In this document: positions 60,302-64,000 of the stretch, piece by piece
Numbering within the stretch: the stretch's first letter is position 1
How the letters are laid out: each line of letters opens with the position of its first letter
Assembly (NCBI GenBank): GCA_001599915.1
Contig: BCIG01000020.1
Span: forward strand, 521,416 to 585,415
Direction: 5' to 3'
Source of the DNA: Symbiotaphrina buchneri
Lineage: Eukaryota; Ascomycota; Symbiotaphrinales; Symbiotaphrinaceae
Length of the DNA stretch: 64,000 nucleotides
The notes under the pieces: model-generated
Databases searched by the model: none
What the model saw: only the letters and a program-made list of their open reading frames with translations
Told to the model about the DNA's origin: nothing
Translations under genes and position numbers: made by a program

Positions 60302-60957
60302 GTGAGGGGGGTTGTGTGGTCTTGGGATGGGGTGTTGCGGCTTGGTGTTTAGCGTCTTTGTTGGGTTGGGTAAGGCTGGCTGGGGTAGGGACTCGCGTTG
60401 AGCTTATGGGTGTATGGACTTGGTATATTTGATGTTTCTGCTCTATACACACCTGGTTGGAAAAGTGATCTGAGAGCAAATTCTTCTGTTATGGTTTGTG
60501 GGACCATGGTTTCTTAATGGGATGTACGATATCCATATATATCCAAATATATAAAGGACAGGCGGTTGATATTTTTACGATACCCTACTACCAGCCAGAC
60601 CTAGGGACGATGTGAATGTGTAGCATGCCGAAGTCGAATGGAAGGCTATCTGTACGACTTCAGGGCCCGGTTTGGGATCATTTTGGGGTATCAGCGGTTG
60701 AACGATCTGGATGATCGGTTCTCATGGATCGATCTGTGATGGAACCTCGCTAGATCAGATATCAGTCGATATACCTTATCTTACTGGGGTCATCTGAGAT
60801 TCATTCCGATGGAAGAGATAGATTTCACTGGATGCGATCACGATCCACTGAAAGAGACTAGGTCAGAGTGAGTTTGATCCTTATTCTGCGCAAGCATCTG
60901 AAAGTGCTCGAGAAGTCCCCTCAAAGCTCCTGGCAAGACTGCTACCTCTCCACCATC
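60302..60957. other. Convergent intergenic region, GATC-dense
   Basis: 3' flanks of the Zn2Cys6 gene (+) and the next gene (-). Eight GATC tetramers occur between about 60,675 and 60,855. No gene is supported. Confidence 0.5.
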
Positions 60958-62178
60958 TCACTCCTCCTCCTCCTCCTCCTCCTCGTCCTCGTCCTCGTCG
61001 GAGCCACTTCTTTTCTTTCTCATGTCCCGCAGCTGCTGCTCGAGGTCCGCCATCCTTTTCGCATTCCTAGCCACGCGCTCGTCAGCCTCTTTCTGCACCC
61101 GCCGCATCTCATCCTGCATCTCCTCGATCCTCTTCTCCGCCTCAGCGTCACACACTTCAGCTCTCTTCTCCGCCTCGTCCGCGCGTTGTTCAGCGCTCTT
61201 GACCCGCCAAGTGCGTCCCAGCGTGCCGCACGTCTTGCACGCAACGTCCGTGGTGCTTCTCCGCAACTCCACGAACCCCGCCGGTGCCACCACGGGTTTC
61301 AATTCCGCGAGCCCAGCGGGACAGAGCTCGACGAAGATGGTCTTCTGCCCGCTCACGCGGACCAGTCGAGCCGGGGTGGACACTGCCACGAGAACATCAT
61401 CTGGCGCGTCGTCCAGCAGCGCTTCTAAGCCGGGCTGGCCACCGTGCAGGATCTTCCTGGCTTTCTTCGCACTGGCAGCCGCGGTCTTCTCTTCAGCACT
61501 CAGCTTCTGGTCCAGGACTTGCCACAGGTCCTCCGAGAGACCATGCAGCACGTATCGATGCTGGTCCACGACCAGCGGCCGGCCCGTGAAGGCCGTTATC
61601 AAGTGCGGCGGCGCCTCGGCTTGCGCCTGCAGCTGCTGTCGCACTTCGGTCGTCAGCGCCTCGGTGGCGGCGAGGCGCTCGTTCAGGTTCGCCGTGTACG
61701 TCAACCACTGGCCCAAGAGCGTCGTCTGCGCTAGCTCGTGGACCTGCGGGTTGGCGGTCTCGAGTAGTGAGAGGATCCCGCCTTGCGAGCTCAGGTAGTC
61801 GTCGATGATCTCGAGCGCTTCGTTCGCGTGCTCAACCAGCGCGGGGAGATTGAGATTGACGAACGAAAGTTTCGCATCTGAGACCGCGCATGAGAGGCTG
61901 GAGGATGGAAGGTCGGCGTCGCGGATCAGCGGGGGAAGTGGATCTTGGTGCAGAGCGTCTGCGTTCGTGTACGGTGCTGGATAGCTGCCGAGGAAGTCGA
62001 AGGCGGCCGCGGAAGGCGTGCTGGGATTGATGGGCTGCACTGTGCTGATTAGCTGCACGAGGGCTTGCGTGTGCTGCTTCAATTCCTCGAGCGTGGGTGG
62101 AGGGAAACCGGTGGTCAGCGAGCAGGCGGCGCGCGTGCCGGGTGGCTTGCTGGAGAAGCGTGATTTGGAAGCTGACAT
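60958..62178 (-). CDS. Orphan coiled-coil protein with Glu-rich tail
   Basis: A 406-aa single-exon protein starting MSASKSRFSSKPPG. I do not recognise the family. Residues about 25-300 look ordered and largely helical (PPTLEELKQHTQALVQLIS, LNLPALVEHANEALEIIDDYL, LLGQWLTYTANLNERLAA). They are followed by a short strand-rich part (LVRVSGQKTIFVEL) and a single CKTC pair near residue 316. The C-terminal 80 residues form a coiled coil (EKRIEEMQDEMRRVQKEADE) that ends in an uninterrupted acidic run from a GAG/GAC repeat. The position of the single Cys pair between a structured domain and a coiled coil parallels the four-cysteine orphans upstream, but only two cysteines are visible here. An N-terminal helical domain plus coiled coil could act as an assembly module; this is inference. 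Confidence 0.75.
   Translation of the reverse strand: MSASKSRFSSKPPGTRAACSLTTGFPPPTLEELKQHTQALVQLISTVQPINPSTPSAAAFDFLGSYPAPYTNADALHQDPLPPLIRDADLPSSSLSCAVSDAKLSFVNLNLPALVEHANEALEIIDDYLSSQGGILSLLETANPQVHELAQTTLLGQWLTYTANLNERLAATEALTTEVRQQLQAQAEAPPHLITAFTGRPLVVDQHRYVLHGLSEDLWQVLDQKLSAEEKTAAASAKKARKILHGGQPGLEALLDDAPDDVLVAVSTPARLVRVSGQKTIFVELCPAGLAELKPVVAPAGFVELRRSTTDVACKTCGTLGRTWRVKSAEQRADEAEKRAEVCDAEAEKRIEEMQDEMRRVQKEADERVARNAKRMADLEQQLRDMRKKRSGSDEDEDEEEEEEEE
60961..61001. repeat. Coding CTC/GTC trinucleotide repeat
   Basis: A run of CTC triplets merging into GTC triplets (GAG and GAC on the coding strand) encodes the acidic C-terminal run of the orphan protein at 60958-62178. It is the only clear microsatellite in the window. 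Confidence 0.85.
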
Positions 62179-63187
62179 ATTGGGAGTGCTATCGGGATGA
62201 TATCACAGATGGACGCTCTCTCGTATCATATCTCAAGGAACATAGCGGGAAAGACTGACACAGGGGGATATCTTGCTGGTCTTAATGGAATGACTTGTTG
62301 ATGCCCCCGCCTCCGTCGGAACGCAGGGGTAGAACAAAGAAACATCTATTCGGTATCCGGCAGGTTACACAAGTCAATACTTGCAAGCCCTGCCTGCAGT
62401 CCGTGCTTCTCGACATTGTTGCTGATTGTACTCTTGTGGTGTATACAAAACCTTCAGAATTGATGAATTGGTGCGGTGTTGAACTGTGAGTGTATTCAGG
62501 AGTGACCCCTGAATGGCCAAGATACTGCTAACCTCCAAGCGGTATATGCACTGACCTGTAAACACGAACGACCACAAGAACGAACAAGCCAAAGTCCAAA
62601 AGTCCAAAAATCCACTGTCATTTCACCATAATCACTCGAAGTCTCAAATATGCCAACTGCTAAAATTATCCCCCGCAAAGCATGTCGTCGTCGCCGTTAT
62701 GCCCCGTTGCGGTATGGCGGCCTCGGCCTTGGCATTGTTCGCAGCTCATTTGCACGAGTACGCTGACCTCGCTTTTTGCTCAGCCTCCTGATCACTAAAC
62801 AGATTCCGCGCTATGGGAATCCAAGATGTCTAGTCTTCGAAGCGAGGCTGCTGTGCCAGATGTCTGCACCGGATGGACGCCCTGGCTAAATTTTGATAGT
62901 GCTTATAAGGCCAGCCTTGTTAGCTTGATGTCTGGGGATCTCAGCCTCATTAGGTGTTCAGAGGTATTACTGTTTCGGGATGTGTAAATAGTGGGAAGGG
63001 GCATTGCTTCTTGATGGACATTTTCATAGCTTGGGGTATTCTGTTTCCTATTTCTATCGTATACGAGGTCTTCAACCGTGGACTTACTTTCTTTTAATGT
63101 CGACGCGTCGTACGATTTGATATCCATTTGTTTGTTTTCTGCACGACGTTTGAAAACGCATCTTCACGATATTTCCTCTCATTCGCA
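62179..63187. other. Divergent intergenic region
   Basis: About 1 kb between the divergent orphan coiled-coil gene (-) and the membrane protein gene (+). No further feature is supported. Confidence 0.5.
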
Positions 63188-63967
63188 ATGCAGACGGCTC
63201 CTTCACCCACCCCTACTCGAAAGACTCCATCACTCACCCTCGACACCACTTTCACTAAGAACTACACAAATCAACCGCATGAGAACCGCGTCAAATTTAG
63301 TCTTCCCGATGAGGACTTTCATACCCACCAACCCTCCATCCACGAGAAAGACGAAGAAAGACCACTCAGAACACCATACCCCTCCACCTCTCCACCCCCA
63401 CGTTGGCACGGCATCCTAAGACTTGCCCTACACATATTCATCCTCATAGCCAGCGCCGTCATCCTCGGCCTCAGCATCCACGCTCTAAACATCTACAACG
63501 CCAAACGAGTAATCAATATCGAAACCCTCGACGGACCCACCCCCGCCTGGAAAGGGACTTCAACCCTTCCAACCATACTCCTAGCAAGCGTCGCAGGTGT
63601 CTCCTTGGTGACGACATCCGTCTCAGTCTTACTGGCCTTATGGCGCGGGTTCGATGCGCCAATATCACTCAGCGATAAACTCTCCATTGCTTCCTCGACG
63701 GTGCTTGTGGCTGCTTGGATTGCGGTGACGGTTGTTTTCGCGGAGTACAGGGCCAGGGATAGGTCGAGTCTGCTGTGGCGTGCTTGCCAGGGCAGAGATG
63801 CCCCGACGAGATATTTGGCGGGATATGCCCCGGTGTGTGCGGAATTGAGTACGGCTGTTGGACTCCAGTATGGGATCATGGGGGCGGAGTTTGTTGTTTT
63901 GTTTAGCTTTGTGCTGACGGCTCTCGGTATCAGGGGAATGATGGGACCGGGTCGGGAAGGGTGGTAG
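63188..63967 (+). CDS. Four-helix membrane protein of unknown function
   Basis: A 259-aa single-exon protein with four predicted membrane helices, at about residues 76-100, 128-152, 167-187 and 220-249. A disordered Pro/Thr-rich cytosolic N-terminus of about 70 residues comes first, and the tail is very short. This topology (helix 1, longer extracytoplasmic or lumenal loop, helix 2, short basic loop, helix 3, loop with C200 and C217, helix 4) is like MARVEL-type fungal membrane proteins, but I see no diagnostic motif. The two cysteines in the last loop could form a disulfide. The ATG at 63188 is chosen because the frame upstream has only weak content. A 3' intron cannot be excluded, but the TAG at 63965-63967 follows a plausible end. 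Confidence 0.75.
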   Translation: MQTAPSPTPTRKTPSLTLDTTFTKNYTNQPHENRVKFSLPDEDFHTHQPSIHEKDEERPLRTPYPSTSPPPRWHGILRLALHIFILIASAVILGLSIHALNIYNAKRVINIETLDGPTPAWKGTSTLPTILLASVAGVSLVTTSVSVLLALWRGFDAPISLSDKLSIASSTVLVAAWIAVTVVFAEYRARDRSSLLWRACQGRDAPTRYLAGYAPVCAELSTAVGLQYGIMGAEFVVLFSFVLTALGIRGMMGPGREGW

Positions 63968-64000
63968 GTGAGGGGCGAGGTAGGATGGATCTGAGCAGCG

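Noticed and set aside
60958-61798. Plus-strand frames opposite the coiled-coil orphan (61022-61798)
   Set aside because: Antisense of a GC-rich helical coding sequence; Ser/Cys-rich and without family features.

Overview
This 64 kb window is nuclear DNA of a filamentous ascomycete (Pezizomycotina). The genes are intron-rich with introns of about 48-80 bases (GT...AG, CTNAC-like branch sites). The proteins are typical of this group: a con-10 type conidiation protein, a Zn2Cys6 activator, a fungal bZIP factor, Cho2, Iml1 and an Lst4/FNIP protein. I cannot place the genus; Eurotiomycetes, Lecanoromycetes or Dothideomycetes are all possible. I saw no transposon, virus-like element, rRNA or convincing tRNA.

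Layout. 1-12.2 kb: two minus-strand regulators of the Rag GTPases that control TORC1, an Lst4/FNIP homologue interrupted by an in-frame TAA, then IML1/DEPDC5. 13.4-15.9 kb: a vacuolar Ca2+/H+ exchanger (+) divergent from IML1, followed by a 13-bp minisatellite. 17.7-22.2 kb: a RING-containing SNF2 ATPase resembling Uls1/Rad16. 22.9-26.0 kb: MCM6 behind a pair of MluI cell-cycle boxes. 27.0-34.8 kb: three genes for hydrophilic, probably stress or conidiation proteins; two stand head to head and share a motif of about 55 residues, and the third is con-10. 35.8-42.8 kb: minus-strand housekeeping genes ARC1, NBP35 and CHO2.

44.9-62.2 kb is more accessory. It holds a bZIP factor with a long overlapping upstream ORF, five proteins I do not recognise, and a NirA/NIT4-like Zn2Cys6 activator whose C-terminus continues in another frame. 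The unrecognised proteins are low-complexity or coiled-coil; three carry a four-cysteine zinc motif and four end in an acidic tail. One of these genes contains a tandem exon-intron duplication. The window closes with a four-helix membrane protein gene.

Themes. Nutrient signalling is represented by Lst4, Iml1 and possibly the NirA-like factor, and genome maintenance by the SNF2-RING protein and MCM6. The items most worth checking are the interrupted Lst4 frame, the frame change in the NirA-like gene, the exonised last intron of the exchanger, the shared-motif gene pair and the four-cysteine orphan cluster. Exon limits were read by eye from splice consensus and frame continuity, without transcript data.
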